From the NCBI GenBank assembly GCA_017983975.1, contig JAGOAL010000013.1, positions 1-44,019 of the forward strand: a stretch of DNA of 44,019 nucleotides, written 5' to 3'. The stretch is from Flavobacterium sp. GTDB lineage: Bacteria > Bacteroidota > Bacteroidia > Flavobacteriales > Flavobacteriaceae. Below are positions 32,382 to 41,016 of the stretch, in pieces; positions within the stretch are counted from its first letter, which is position 1; each line of letters begins with the position of its first letter. The position numbers were made by a program, and so were the translations under genes. Under the pieces are notes generated by a model. That model ran no database searches, was not told the origin of the DNA, and saw only the letters and a program-made list of their open reading frames with translations.

Positions 32382-33500
32382 TTAAGAAAACATATCTTTC
32401 ACTTTTTCAAAGAAAGACTTATCTGATTTTTCGGGTTTTGGAATGAAATTTTCGTCGGTAAGCATTTTTTCGAAAAATTGTTTTTGTTCGGTATTTAATT
32501 TTTTGGGTGTCCAAACATTCACATGAACTAATAAATCGCCGTTTCCGTATGAATTTAAACTTGGAATTCCTTTACCTTTTAATCGTAAAATTTTACCTGA
32601 TTGAATGCCATCTTCTAATTTGATACGCACTTTTCCAGAAACCGTATCAATTTCTTTAGAAACACCTAATGCTGCTTCGGCTACACTTATATATAAATCA
32701 TAATGCAGATTTTCACCTTCGCGTTTTAAGAATTCGTGCTCGATTTCTTCAATAGCTACGATTAAATCCCCAGGAATACTATTACTTCCAGGAGCTTCGT
32801 TCCCTTTGTTAGTCACTTTTAATTGCATTCCATCAACTACTCCAGCTGGAATTTTAATTGCAACGGTATCGTCTTCTAATAACATTCCTTGTGCATCTGC
32901 ACCGGCAGGTTTTTGATCTAAAATTTGCCCAGAACCACTACAAATATGACAAGTGGTGGCCGTTTGCATTCTACCTAAAATGGTATTTGCAATTTTCATT
33001 ATTTGACCCGATCCATTACAAGTAGGACAGGTTCTATAAGTTACGCCTTTAGCTTGAATTTTTCGCTTTACTTTAACTTTCTTTTCAACCCCATTTGCGA
33101 TTTCTTCCAAAGTTAATTTTACTTTGATACGAAGATTACTTCCTTTTACTCTACGTTGACCACCGCCACCGCCAAATCCAGAAAAACCTCCTCCACCAAA
33201 AGCACCGCCAAAAATATCTCCAAATTGACTAAAAATATCATCCATATTCATGTGTTGGCCACCACCAAAACCACCACCATCAAAAGCTTGGTGACCATAT
33301 TGATCATATTTTGCTTTCTTGTTTGCATCGCTTAATACTTCATAAGCTTCGGCTGCCTCCTTGAATTTTTCTTCCGCTTCTTTATTTCCAGGGTTTTTAT
33401 CAGGATGAAATTCTATGGCTTTCTTTCTATAGGCTTTCTTAATTTCATCGGCTGATGCATTTTTGGATATGCCTAGTATTTCGTAAAAATCTTTTTTCAT
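32382..33500 (-). CDS. dnaJ: Chaperone DnaJ, two-repeat zinc finger form
   Basis: 372 residues. J domain at 1-70 with HPD in [10 protein letters not shown]; Gly/Phe-rich stretch about 73-120 ([20 protein letters not shown]); cysteine-rich domain with only two CxxCxGxG repeats, CPTCNGSG and CHICSGSG, where typical DnaJ has four; then the two client-binding domains and dimerisation tail. I recall this reduced zinc domain as the usual flavobacterial form. It delivers clients to DnaK and stimulates its ATPase. Encoded 54 bp downstream of grpE in one operon. Confidence 0.96.
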   Translation of the reverse strand: MKKDFYEILGISKNASADEIKKAYRKKAIEFHPDKNPGNKEAEEKFKEAAEAYEVLSDANKKAKYDQYGHQAFDGGGFGGGQHMNMDDIFSQFGDIFGGAFGGGGFSGFGGGGGQRRVKGSNLRIKVKLTLEEIANGVEKKVKVKRKIQAKGVTYRTCPTCNGSGQIMKIANTILGRMQTATTCHICSGSGQILDQKPAGADAQGMLLEDDTVAIKIPAGVVDGMQLKVTNKGNEAPGSNSIPGDLIVAIEEIEHEFLKREGENLHYDLYISVAEAALGVSKEIDTVSGKVRIKLEDGIQSGKILRLKGKGIPSLNSYGNGDLLVHVNVWTPKKLNTEQKQFFEKMLTDENFIPKPEKSDKSFFEKVKDMFS

Positions 33501-33554
33501 TTTAAATAATATAGTAATGATTGAAACGCCCTAATTAGCGTTTATAAAATAAAA

Positions 33555-34118
33555 TTATTGTCCGATTACCACTTTTGGAAAACGAATAATTTTATCTCCT
33601 AATTTGTATCCTTTTTCGATTACATCAACGATTTTACCTTTCAATTTGTCATTTGGAGCAGGAATTTGAGTAATTGCTTCCGCAAAATCTGCATCAAAAA
33701 CATCGCCTGCTTTCACTTCTACTTCTTCTAATCCTTTAGAAACTAGAGTCGTTCTAAGTTTATCATGAATCAATTGAACACCCGTAACCAAAGCTTCGTC
33801 ATCCGATTTAGAAACCTGTGCCCACGCTCTATCAAAATCATCTAAAACAGGAAGCATCGCTTGTAATACTTCTTGATTTGCAGTTTTGAATAAATCGATA
33901 CGCTCTTTAGCAGTTCTTCTTTTGTAATTTTCAAATTCGGCAAAAAGACGCAAAAACTTATCTTTCTCATTGCTCAATTCTTCTTGCAATTGTTCTTCTA
34001 CTGATAATTCTGGCGTTGGAATTTCTTGATTTTCTGAAACATTTTCTTCATTAATGTTCTCCTTTTCGATGTTTTCAGTACTTTCTTGACTCATATTTTT
34101 GAATATTTTTTTAAACAT
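33555..34118 (-). CDS. grpE: Nucleotide exchange factor GrpE
   Basis: 187 residues: an acidic disordered N-terminus (EKENINEENVSENQEIPTPE), a long helix with RLFAEFENYKRRTAKERIDL, LPVLDDFDRA and the beta-domain with VFDADFAEAI and VIEKGYKLGDKIIRFPKVVIG. Full length. It releases ADP from DnaK. First gene of the grpE-dnaJ operon, with an exact TACATTTG element upstream; no CIRCE-type inverted repeat is seen. Confidence 0.97.
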   Translation of the reverse strand: MFKKIFKNMSQESTENIEKENINEENVSENQEIPTPELSVEEQLQEELSNEKDKFLRLFAEFENYKRRTAKERIDLFKTANQEVLQAMLPVLDDFDRAWAQVSKSDDEALVTGVQLIHDKLRTTLVSKGLEEVEVKAGDVFDADFAEAITQIPAPNDKLKGKIVDVIEKGYKLGDKIIRFPKVVIGQ

Positions 34119-34141
34119 TTTTACTTTAGTAAATCCAATTG

Positions 34142-34149
34142 CAAATGTA
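34142..34149 (-). promoter_or_regulatory. -7 promoter element of grpE-dnaJ
   Basis: Minus-strand TACATTTG, exact consensus, with a TTTG about 21 bp further upstream, close to the -33 position. Confidence 0.7.
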
Positions 34150-34200
34150 TTGCCAAATGTTTAAAAATGTCAAATTGTCAGGAAAAAAATAGTTGAGAGA

Positions 34201-35106
34201 TTATTTCAACAAGTCAACTAAAGCTTTATCTAAAGCTGCAAACTTAAATTGAAAATTTTGATCCAATAATTTTCTACAGCTCACATTTTGACTCGAAAAT
34301 AGAATATGATGCATTTCACCAAGTAGAAGTTTCATCATAAATTGGGGAATATTTGGAAGAAACAAAGGTTTATCTAATGTTTTTGCGATAGCTCTTGTCA
34401 GTTCTAAATTAGTAACTGGATAAGGCGAAACACCGTTATAAATTCCGGGTAACTTATGTTCAATCACGTGATAAAAAATTGCGGCTAAATCATGAATATG
34501 AATCCAGGATTGGTATTGATTTCCTGAACCAAAAGCAGCACCCACACCATACTTAATAGGTTTTGCCATTTCTTGAAGTGCACCTCCATTTTTTGCTAAA
34601 ACAATGCCAATTCGTATTTTAGAAACAATTAATTCTAATTTTTCAAACTGATTCACTTCGTTTTCCCATTGCTTAACTACATTTCCAAGAAAAGAAACAT
34701 CAATGTCTGTATCGGTTTCATGATATATATTTGTGAGACTGTCTGGATAAATACCAATGGCAGATGCCGAAACAAATTGTTTTACGTTATTAGTTGTTTT
34801 TTGTAGTGTTTGAAATAATAATTTTGTCGAAAGAACGCGGCTTTGAATAATTTCTTCTTTGTAGGAAGTTGTCCATTTTTGAGCAACATTTGCGCCTGCT
34901 AAATGAACAATAACCTCAACATCAGTGAAGGAATTTAAATCAATTTCAGCTGTTTTAGGATTCCAATAAAAACCTTTATAGTTAGAATTGTAGACTAATT
35001 TATCTTTTGAAGTAGATAAATAATGAATAATATGCCCATTTTGCAACAATAATCCTACTAATTCTTGTCCTACTAAACCTGTCGCTCCTGTAACTAAAAT
35101 AGTCAT
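34201..35106 (-). CDS. TIGR01777-type NAD(P)-dependent epimerase-like protein
   Basis: 301 residues, extended SDR fold: N-terminal nucleotide loop TGATGLVGQ (7-15), VEVIVHLAGANVAQKWT, a catalytic-site region with VSASAIGIYPD (Tyr of the YxxxK type is replaced by the family's SAIGIY pattern), and a C-terminal DUF1731 segment (FLPNIPQFMMKLLLGEM). This matches the TIGR01777/YfcH/SDR39U1 group, whose substrate is unknown. Single gene with an exact promoter element upstream. Confidence 0.92.
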   Translation of the reverse strand: MTILVTGATGLVGQELVGLLLQNGHIIHYLSTSKDKLVYNSNYKGFYWNPKTAEIDLNSFTDVEVIVHLAGANVAQKWTTSYKEEIIQSRVLSTKLLFQTLQKTTNNVKQFVSASAIGIYPDSLTNIYHETDTDIDVSFLGNVVKQWENEVNQFEKLELIVSKIRIGIVLAKNGGALQEMAKPIKYGVGAAFGSGNQYQSWIHIHDLAAIFYHVIEHKLPGIYNGVSPYPVTNLELTRAIAKTLDKPLFLPNIPQFMMKLLLGEMHHILFSSQNVSCRKLLDQNFQFKFAALDKALVDLLK

Positions 35107-35122
35107 TTTATTTGCTTTTTCT

Positions 35123-35130
35123 CAAAGTTA
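35123..35130 (-). promoter_or_regulatory. -7 promoter element of the TIGR01777 gene
   Basis: Minus-strand TAACTTTG, exact consensus, 17 bp upstream of the start codon. Confidence 0.65.
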
Positions 35131-35211
35131 CAATCAAATTATAAATAATGAAAGTAAATTAACGTATGTTTAGGAATAGTTGATGATTGCAAAGTGACTA
35201 TAACCTGACTT

Positions 35212-35667
35212 TTAATTTCTTACTTTAATAGTCCATTCAAATTGCATTTCAGAAACTTGTTCTCCTTTTTCATTTTTTCCTATGGAAGTTAACCAAATGG
35301 TTTGTCCCTCTTTGGTTTCAATTGCTTTATAAATTGCTTCTTTTATTGCATCGCCTTGTGTACAAGCAAACGTAATTCTTCCAGTTGCTTTTTTAGTGAA
35401 CACACTTTTATTTTGAGCCACTAACATAGAAATATTTTTATCACTTGACTTGATTTGATACATTACCAAAGCTCCAGTTGTAAACTCCGCAGCCATAGCT
35501 TGAACGGCAAAATACATTGAATTAAAAGGATTTTGATTAAACCAACGGTGTTTTACGGTTACTTCACAAACTTCAGGTGAAATTGACTTAACACGCACAC
35601 CACTCCAAAAAGCAGCTGGCAATTTAAAAAAAGTAAACAAATTTAATTTGGCAGGTGTAAACTCCAT
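35212..35667 (-). CDS. DUF4442 hotdog-fold thioesterase-like protein
   Basis: 151 residues. A single hotdog domain (NPFNSMYFAVQAMAAEFTTG helix flanked by strands VEVTVKHRWFNQNP and WLTSIGKNEKGEQVSEMQFEW) as in DUF4442 / PaaI-like acyl-CoA thioesterases. The catalytic Asp or Glu cannot be assigned with certainty; the AAEFTTG segment is the usual site. Substrate unknown. Single gene facing away from padR; the 231 bp between them hold the padR promoter and leader. Confidence 0.85.
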   Translation of the reverse strand: MEFTPAKLNLFTFFKLPAAFWSGVRVKSISPEVCEVTVKHRWFNQNPFNSMYFAVQAMAAEFTTGALVMYQIKSSDKNISMLVAQNKSVFTKKATGRITFACTQGDAIKEAIYKAIETKEGQTIWLTSIGKNEKGEQVSEMQFEWTIKVRN

Positions 35668-35784
35668 GATAGATTGATTTTGCTGTAAAAATACAAAATT
35701 AAATAGGAAGTAACTAAGGATTTAAAATGTTAATTTTATGTTAAATAATAGTACTATGTGTAACATAATACCTTTCAATAGACT

Positions 35785-35792
35785 TATCTTTG
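35785..35792 (+). promoter_or_regulatory. -7 promoter element of the padR-pspC-GIN operon
   Basis: TATCTTTG, exact consensus. The leader to the padR ATG (35899) would be about 100 nt, long for this genome, and holds a 14-codon frame (35865-35909) overlapping the padR start. Confidence 0.65.
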
Positions 35793-35898
35793 TATAAGAA
35801 ATTAATAGGTAATATAATTTTAATCATCAAAATCAATCAATTGCGAAAGCAAAACAATCAAAAAATGAACAGTTTAATTATCAAAATCAAAAGGAATT

Positions 35899-36228
35899 AT
35901 GAATATTGAAAACACTAAAGCGCAAATGCGTAAAGGGGTTTTAGAATTCTGTATTTTATCTGTATTAAAAGAAAAAGATGCATACACTTCTGAAATACTA
36001 GACACGCTAAAAAACGCAAAATTATTAGTCGTTGAAGGAACCGTGTATCCTTTATTAACAAGGCTCAAAAATGACGGCTTGTTAAACTATCGATGGGAAG
36101 AATCCGTATCTGGACCACCCAGAAAATATTACGGTTTAACCGATGAAGGAAAAGAATTTTTACAAGAATTAAATGGCACATGGAAAGAATTAGCCGATGC
36201 CGTAAACATAATAACTAGCCAAAACTAA
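35899..36228 (+). CDS. PadR-family transcriptional regulator
   Basis: 109 residues. Winged helix: KGVLEFCILSVLKEKDAYTSEILDTLK, then VEGTVYPLLTRLKNDGLLNYRWEESVSGPPRKYY with the wing, then LTDEGKEFLQELNGTWKEL. PadR proteins repress stress or efflux genes in response to ligands. It leads an operon with a PspC-domain membrane protein (5-bp gap) and a GIN-domain lipoprotein, a recurring Bacteroidetes set presumed to sense envelope stress; it probably regulates its own operon. Confidence 0.95.
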   Translation: MNIENTKAQMRKGVLEFCILSVLKEKDAYTSEILDTLKNAKLLVVEGTVYPLLTRLKNDGLLNYRWEESVSGPPRKYYGLTDEGKEFLQELNGTWKELADAVNIITSQN

Positions 36229-36233
36229 CAGTC

Positions 36234-37976
36234 ATGAATAAAACAATAAGTATAAATTTAGGAGGTTTTTTCTTCCATATTGATGAAGATGCCTATCAAA
36301 AATTATCGCGTTATTTTGATGCGGTAAAACGTTCTCTTGCTCCTGATGGCAGAGAGGAAATAATGAAAGATATTGAAAGTCGCATTGCCGAATTATTTCA
36401 AGAACGCATTCAAAACGATAAACAAGTTATTGGTTTAGTTGAAATTGATGCTGTTATAGCGATTATGGGGCAGCCCGAAGACTATAAAATTGATGAAGAA
36501 ACAACCAACGCATCTAGTTCTAATACATTTTATTCGAAAAATAATGTAAAAAAATTATACCGAGATAAGGAAAACGGAATTATAAGCGGGGTGGCTTCTG
36601 GATTCGGACACTACCTTAAAATAGATCCGGTTTGGATTCGATTGCTATTTGTAATTATAGTTGTTGCAGGTTTTGGAAGTCCAATATTAATCTATGTAAT
36701 ACTAATGTTTATTATTCCTGAGGCAGTAACCACTTCTCAAAAACTAGAAATGAAAGGTGAGGAAATCACTATTTCAAATATCGAACGAAAAGTTAAAGAA
36801 GGTATAGATGATATTGCTGATAAAATCGGCTCAATTGATCATCAAAAAATAGCCGAAAACACAAGACAAGGCATCAATAAAACAGGAAATGCATTGGGAA
36901 ACTTTTTTTCAATAGTATTTAATGTATTCACAAAATTGATTGGCGGAATCATTGTTTTATTCAGCTCTCTTTCACTGCTATCATTTTGTATTGCCGGTAT
37001 ATTCATGATTTTTTCGACAAATATGCCCGATAATTTTCTATTAAATCATGTTAAAACACCTATTGGTTTAGAAACGCCAATGTGGGTTCAAGGAATTTTA
37101 GTGCTTTTTGTCTTTGGAATTCCTTTTTTCTTCTTGCTTATTTTAGGACTAAAATTATTAGTAAATAACTTAAAATCAATTGGAAATATTGCAAAATACA
37201 CATTACTTGCTACTTGGATTATTGCAATGGGTATTGCCATTTCATTAGGCGTAAACGAAGCATCGCAATTAGCATTTGAAGGAAAGACAGTACAAAAGCA
37301 AGAGTTAATTTTAAATCCAACAGACACTTTAATCATTAAGTTTAAAAACAATGATTTCTATTCTAAAAACGTTCATCATGAAACCGATTTTAGAATTACA
37401 CAAGATGAAAACAATAAAGAAGTTATTTATTCGAATAATATTTCTATTGAAATAATGGAAACTGATGCGCCAGTAGCTTATCTTCAAGTGGAAAAATTAG
37501 CTAAAGGAAAATCGGCTGAAGATGCGCGTAAAAGAGCCGAAAAAATCAAATATACATTTAAAATTGATGGTAATGTATTACAATTAGACAATTATTTGGT
37601 TTCGGCAGTAGAAAATAAATATAGAGGTCAAGAAGTCACATTGTACTTATATCTTCCAAAAGGAATTTACTTTAAAACCGATAAAAACTTTTATACTTAT
37701 GACATTTCAAATAATGATTTCTTTAATCTTCATTATAGCTCTTCGGATTATATTTACAGAGTTGATACTGAAAAAGTAAAGTGTTTGAATTGTCCTATTT
37801 CAGAAAACGACCATCAAGATGTTGAGTCAAATGAATTAGAAAATGATTCTACAGCAACTATTATTTATGACGAAAATGGAGTCTTAGTGAAAAAGAAAGT
37901 AGAGAATGTAGAAATCGAAATTAAAAGAGAAAAAGAAAAAATACAAGAAATGATTAACAACACAAAAAAGAAATAA
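36234..37976 (+). CDS. PspC-domain membrane protein
   Basis: 580 residues. An N-terminal cytoplasmic region starting MNKTISINLGGFFFHIDEDAYQKL, a PspC domain near 97-165 (KKLYRDKENGIISGVASGFG then DPVWIRLLFVIIVVAGFGSP), three or so further helices between 215 and 345, and a C-terminal beta-rich extracytoplasmic domain ending in a basic tail. The order (HIDEDAYQKL region, PspC, helices, GIN-like tail) is typical of the PadR-PspC-GIN cassette. Presumed envelope stress sensor or membrane stabiliser; inferred. It abuts the next gene by 1 bp. Confidence 0.9.
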   Translation: MNKTISINLGGFFFHIDEDAYQKLSRYFDAVKRSLAPDGREEIMKDIESRIAELFQERIQNDKQVIGLVEIDAVIAIMGQPEDYKIDEETTNASSSNTFYSKNNVKKLYRDKENGIISGVASGFGHYLKIDPVWIRLLFVIIVVAGFGSPILIYVILMFIIPEAVTTSQKLEMKGEEITISNIERKVKEGIDDIADKIGSIDHQKIAENTRQGINKTGNALGNFFSIVFNVFTKLIGGIIVLFSSLSLLSFCIAGIFMIFSTNMPDNFLLNHVKTPIGLETPMWVQGILVLFVFGIPFFFLLILGLKLLVNNLKSIGNIAKYTLLATWIIAMGIAISLGVNEASQLAFEGKTVQKQELILNPTDTLIIKFKNNDFYSKNVHHETDFRITQDENNKEVIYSNNISIEIMETDAPVAYLQVEKLAKGKSAEDARKRAEKIKYTFKIDGNVLQLDNYLVSAVENKYRGQEVTLYLYLPKGIYFKTDKNFYTYDISNNDFFNLHYSSSDYIYRVDTEKVKCLNCPISENDHQDVESNELENDSTATIIYDENGVLVKKKVENVEIEIKREKEKIQEMINNTKKK

Positions 37977-37977
37977 G

Positions 37978-38697
37978 ATGAAAACTACACATAAAATACT
38001 ACTTTGTTTAATTGGAATTGTTTTCTTTTCCTGTAACGAAAATTTTAATACCGGCACACAAGGTAGTGGAAACATCACTAAAGAGAAAAGAGCAATTCCA
38101 ACATCATTTGATAAAATTGCTTCTAGCTCGGGCATTACCGTAATTGTAGAACAAGGATCACCTACTAGCATTGAAGTTGAAACCGATGATAACATTCAAC
38201 AATATGTTATTACAAAAGTTGAAAATGGTACACTGATTGTAAAAGTGGAAGGAAATATTCATACCGAATCACCTATAAATGTGAGTATTAAAATGCCTAT
38301 AATTACAGGTTTAGAATCTTCCAGCGGATCTACTATAAGTTCTAAAAACACATTAAGAGGCACCGAAATTTCATTAACCACAAGTAGTGGAAGCGAAATA
38401 GAAGCTGTGTTAGAATATGAAAAAGTGTCGTGTGATTCTTCTAGCGGAAGTAACATCACTGTTTCTGGAAAAGTATTGAACTTACAAACATCAACTTCAA
38501 GTGGCAGCGAAATTAACGCCGAAGAATTAGCTTCAAATGAAATTATTGCAGATGCTTCAAGTGGCAGTTTTACAAAAGTAAAGCCAATTGTAAAATTAAA
38601 TGGAACGGCTTCAAGCGGAAGTTCTATTACTTATTATCAAACGCCAAAAACATTAATTAAAACTGAAAGTTCTGGAGGAAGTGTTACAAATGACTAA
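37978..38697 (+). CDS. GIN-domain (DUF2807) lipoprotein
   Basis: 239 residues. Lipoprotein signal ending GIVFFSC, then a head GIN domain (right-handed parallel beta-helix). The helix is unusually regular: SSG/SSGS recurs at SSSGITV, SSSGSTIS, TSSGSEIE, SSSGSNIT, TSSGSEINA, ASSGSFTK and ASSGSSIT, about 18 to 22 residues apart, consistent with one per coil. Probably at the periplasmic face of the outer membrane or cell surface. Function unknown; third gene of the padR operon, 1 bp after the PspC gene. Confidence 0.9.
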   Translation: MKTTHKILLCLIGIVFFSCNENFNTGTQGSGNITKEKRAIPTSFDKIASSSGITVIVEQGSPTSIEVETDDNIQQYVITKVENGTLIVKVEGNIHTESPINVSIKMPIITGLESSSGSTISSKNTLRGTEISLTTSSGSEIEAVLEYEKVSCDSSSGSNITVSGKVLNLQTSTSSGSEINAEELASNEIIADASSGSFTKVKPIVKLNGTASSGSSITYYQTPKTLIKTESSGGSVTND

Positions 38698-38757
38698 CTA
38701 ATTTTAGTGTACTTATATGTTTAACAAATAATTAGCACAAAATTAACAACATCAATT

Positions 38758-38773
38758 AATTAATGCATTAATT
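38758..38773. promoter_or_regulatory. 16-bp perfect palindrome AATTAATGCATTAATT
   Basis: Perfect inverted repeat in the AT-rich 255-bp gap after the first GIN gene, upstream of a 24-codon frame. It could be an operator, but AT-rich DNA gives such palindromes by chance. Confidence 0.35.
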
Positions 38774-38813
38774 TTACATCATTAATACAAATTAACAAAT
38801 TAATACCAACCCT

Positions 38814-38888
38814 ATGATAAAATTATTTATTCAGATTATAGAATTTGTATTTACTTTTATTGCAAACTTGATAGAATCAATCTTATAA
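38814..38888 (+). CDS. Possible 24-aa hydrophobic/amphipathic microprotein
   Basis: A 24-codon frame: starts MIKLFIQIIEF, ends FIANLIESIL, TAA stop at 38886. Ile, Leu, Phe and Val make up most of it, with single Lys, Gln, two Glu and Asn spaced so that a helix would be amphipathic. A strong terminator starts 12 bp after the stop, and a near-consensus element (TATGTTTA at about 38715) lies upstream. Small peptides of this kind can be membrane-active regulators or toxins. Too short to prove from sequence alone; chance is a real alternative. Confidence 0.4.
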   Translation: MIKLFIQIIEFVFTFIANLIESIL

Positions 38889-38900
38889 ATACATTTTAAA

Positions 38901-38930
38901 AACATCAGTTTCTACTGATGTTTTTTTTTA
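38901..38930 (+). terminator. Terminator after the 24-aa frame / padR operon
   Basis: Perfect 9-bp stem AACATCAGT / ACTGATGTT, loop TTCT, followed by a run of T. It ends the padR operon or a separate microprotein transcript. Confidence 0.9.
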
Positions 38931-38936
38931 TCTTTG
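38929..38936 (+). promoter_or_regulatory. -7 promoter element of the second GIN gene
   Basis: TATCTTTG, exact consensus, 18 bp before the start codon and overlapping the T-run of the preceding terminator. Confidence 0.7.
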
Positions 38937-38953
38937 TAAGAAATTAAATTAAA

Positions 38954-39790
38954 ATGCATACAAAAATCTCAATACTACTTGTTGCTTTATTAGTAACATC
39001 ATTTTCTTTTGGTCAGAAAAAAGAAAAAATTAAGGGTTCAAAAATTGTCACCGTTGCTGTAAAAGAACTAAATAGCTTTGAAAACATTGAAGTTAGCGAT
39101 AATTTTGAAGTGTTTTTAGTTAAAGGGACTAAAACATCAATTGAAATTGAAGCAGATGATAACCTTCATGAAATAATCAATTATGAAGTTTCAGGAAATA
39201 CTTTAAAAATTAATGCCTTAAAAGATCCTACGAGTTTCAAAAAGTTTGCCATTCGAATTAATTATTCTAATGATTTACAACTTATTACCGCTCGTAACGA
39301 AGTAGAAATTAAAGCTTTAGCCGATATTGAATTAGATAAAATCACCATTAAAAATTATAATACTTCTAAGTCCTTTTTAAATGTAAAATCAAATTATTTT
39401 GCGTTAATTTTAGATGACAAAGCAGAAGCAGAAATAAATGTAAAAGCAGAAAGTACTAGTTTAGAATTAAGCAAAAATTCTGAATTAAAAGCTTTAATAG
39501 CGTCACCCGAACTCAAATTAGACATGTATCAAAAAAGTACAGCTACGATAGAAGGTACGGCTACAATTGCTAAAATGCGCTTAGACAATAACAGTCATTT
39601 AAATGCACCAAAATTAGTCATTGGTACACTTGAAGTCGATACAGATAGCTATGCAAAATGCGAAATTAATGTAAGCAGTGCGATAACAATTGCCGCAGGT
39701 GGTAAATCTCAAATTGAATTATGGGGCGAACAAAAAATAACCATTAAAAAATTTACTAACAACACCACACTTTACAAGAAAGACAAATAA
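38954..39790 (+). CDS. GIN-domain (DUF2807) secreted protein
   Basis: 278 residues with a signal peptide 1-20 (SILLVALLVTSFSFGQ). The mature part is a GIN-type beta-helix: FENIEVSDNFEVFLVKGTKT and SIEIEADDNLHEIINYEVSG, then coils with LYSASTA-like spacing and a closing VSSAITIAAGGKSQIELWGE. Unlike the first GIN protein it lacks the SSGS repeats and the lipobox. Possibly anchored by another route. Own promoter; bidirectional terminator after it. Confidence 0.88.
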   Translation: MHTKISILLVALLVTSFSFGQKKEKIKGSKIVTVAVKELNSFENIEVSDNFEVFLVKGTKTSIEIEADDNLHEIINYEVSGNTLKINALKDPTSFKKFAIRINYSNDLQLITARNEVEIKALADIELDKITIKNYNTSKSFLNVKSNYFALILDDKAEAEINVKAESTSLELSKNSELKALIASPELKLDMYQKSTATIEGTATIAKMRLDNNSHLNAPKLVIGTLEVDTDSYAKCEINVSSAITIAAGGKSQIELWGEQKITIKKFTNNTTLYKKDK

Positions 39791-39820
39791 AAAAAATCCG
39801 ACTAATTAGTCGGATTTTTT
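39791..39820. terminator. Bidirectional terminator between the GIN gene and trxB
   Basis: A 30-bp perfect palindrome centred at 39805/39806 (AAAAAATCCGACTA and its complement), with A-run and T-run on either side, so it works for both convergent genes. Confidence 0.92.
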
Positions 39821-39840
39821 TTTGAATTATTTTGAAATAA

Positions 39841-40788
39841 TTATTCTTTTGAAGCAATATAGCGTTCCGCATCTAAAGCTGCCATACAGCCCGTTCCTGC
39901 TGCTGTTATAGCTTGACGATACACATGATCTGCAGCATCTCCAGCCACAAACACACCCGGAACATTTGTTTTTGAACTACCTGGAACATTTACGATATAA
40001 CCTGTTTCATCTAGTGTAATATAATCGGCAAAAATATCGGTATTTGGTTTATGTCCAATGGCTACAAAAAATCCGGTTGCAGCAATTTCGGTTAATTCGC
40101 CCGTAGTTCTGTTTTTAGCACGAACACCAGTTACTACTTGACCGTCTCCTAAAACCTCATCGGTTTCAGTATTCATTAAAATTACAATATTTTCTGTTTT
40201 TTGAACACGCTCAGCCATAATTTTAGAAGCTCTAAATTTATCACTTCGAACTAACATTGTTACCTTTTTACATAATTTAGAAAGATAATGAGCTTCTTCA
40301 CAAGCACTATCACCGGCACCAACAATTACTACTTCTTGATTTCTGTAGAAAAATCCATCACAAACTGCACATGCAGAAACACCACCACCTAATTTTAAGT
40401 AATGTTGCTCCGATTCTAAACCTAAATATTTTGCAGAAGCACCTGTTGAAATTATAATGGTTTCAGCATGAATTTCTTTTGTATCATTGATCCAAACTTT
40501 ATGAATTGGTCCCGAAAAATCAACTTTAGTAGCCCAACCATCACGAACATCAGTCCCAAAACGTTGTGCTTGTGCTTGCAATTGAACCATCATTTCAGGT
40601 CCGGTTACTCCTTCTGGATAACCTGGAAAATTTTCTACTTCATTAGTAGTTGTTAACTGACCACCAGGCTGTGTTCCTTGATATAAAACAGGATTCATAT
40701 TAGCTCTAGCTGCATAAATTGCTGCAGTATAACCGGCAGGACCAGAACCTATTATTAAACATTTTACTTTTTCAATTGTATCTGACAT
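39841..40788 (-). CDS. trxB: Thioredoxin-disulfide reductase
   Basis: 315 residues. FAD-binding GSGPAGYTAAIYAARA (13-28), redox-active CAVCDG in SACAVCDGFF near 135, NADPH-binding VVIVGAGDSACEEA and the closing GVFVAGDAADHVYRQAITAAGTGC. It reduces thioredoxin with NADPH in the cytoplasm. Single gene with an exact TACATTTG element 23 bp upstream of the start. Confidence 0.97.
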   Translation of the reverse strand: MSDTIEKVKCLIIGSGPAGYTAAIYAARANMNPVLYQGTQPGGQLTTTNEVENFPGYPEGVTGPEMMVQLQAQAQRFGTDVRDGWATKVDFSGPIHKVWINDTKEIHAETIIISTGASAKYLGLESEQHYLKLGGGVSACAVCDGFFYRNQEVVIVGAGDSACEEAHYLSKLCKKVTMLVRSDKFRASKIMAERVQKTENIVILMNTETDEVLGDGQVVTGVRAKNRTTGELTEIAATGFFVAIGHKPNTDIFADYITLDETGYIVNVPGSSKTNVPGVFVAGDAADHVYRQAITAAGTGCMAALDAERYIASKE

Positions 40789-40810
40789 AACTTTATTCTT
40801 TTAAGAGTAG

Positions 40811-40818
40811 CAAATGTA
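40811..40818 (-). promoter_or_regulatory. -7 promoter element of trxB
   Basis: Minus-strand TACATTTG, exact consensus. Confidence 0.7.
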
Positions 40819-40899
40819 AGTTTTTAATTAAAAATATTTCTTAAAAATAGATTAGAATTAACAATTCGATAATAAGTTATATTTATTTTGATAAAACAT

Positions 40900-40929
40900 T
40901 TTGATAATAAATATTAAGTTCTATATTTG
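40900..40929 (+). promoter_or_regulatory. Promoter of tRNA-Pro (TTTG-N18-TATATTTG)
   Basis: TTTG at 40900-40903 and TATATTTG at 40922-40929, 18 bp apart: the best -33/-7 pair in the window, 12 bp before the mature tRNA 5' end. Confidence 0.8.
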
Positions 40930-40941
40930 CACTCACAAATT

Positions 40942-41016
40942 CGGGGTGTAGCGTAGCCCGGTTATCGCGCCTGCTTTGGGAGCAGGAGGCCGCAGGTTCG
41001 AATCCTGCCACCCCGA
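40942..41016 (+). tRNA. tRNA-Pro (anticodon UGG)
   Basis: The acceptor stem CGGGGTG / CACCCCG, anticodon stem CCTGC / GCAGG around loop TTTGGGA (anticodon TGG), and T arm GCAGG TTCGAAT CCTGC are all intact. CCA is not encoded. The 3' portion from 40987 onward, with the following terminator, is repeated at 41330-41393 downstream of the GIY-YIG gene. Confidence 0.96.

Noticed and set aside
38758-38773. The 16-bp AT palindrome as a firm operator
   Set aside because: Very AT-rich and single; listed only as a low-confidence site.
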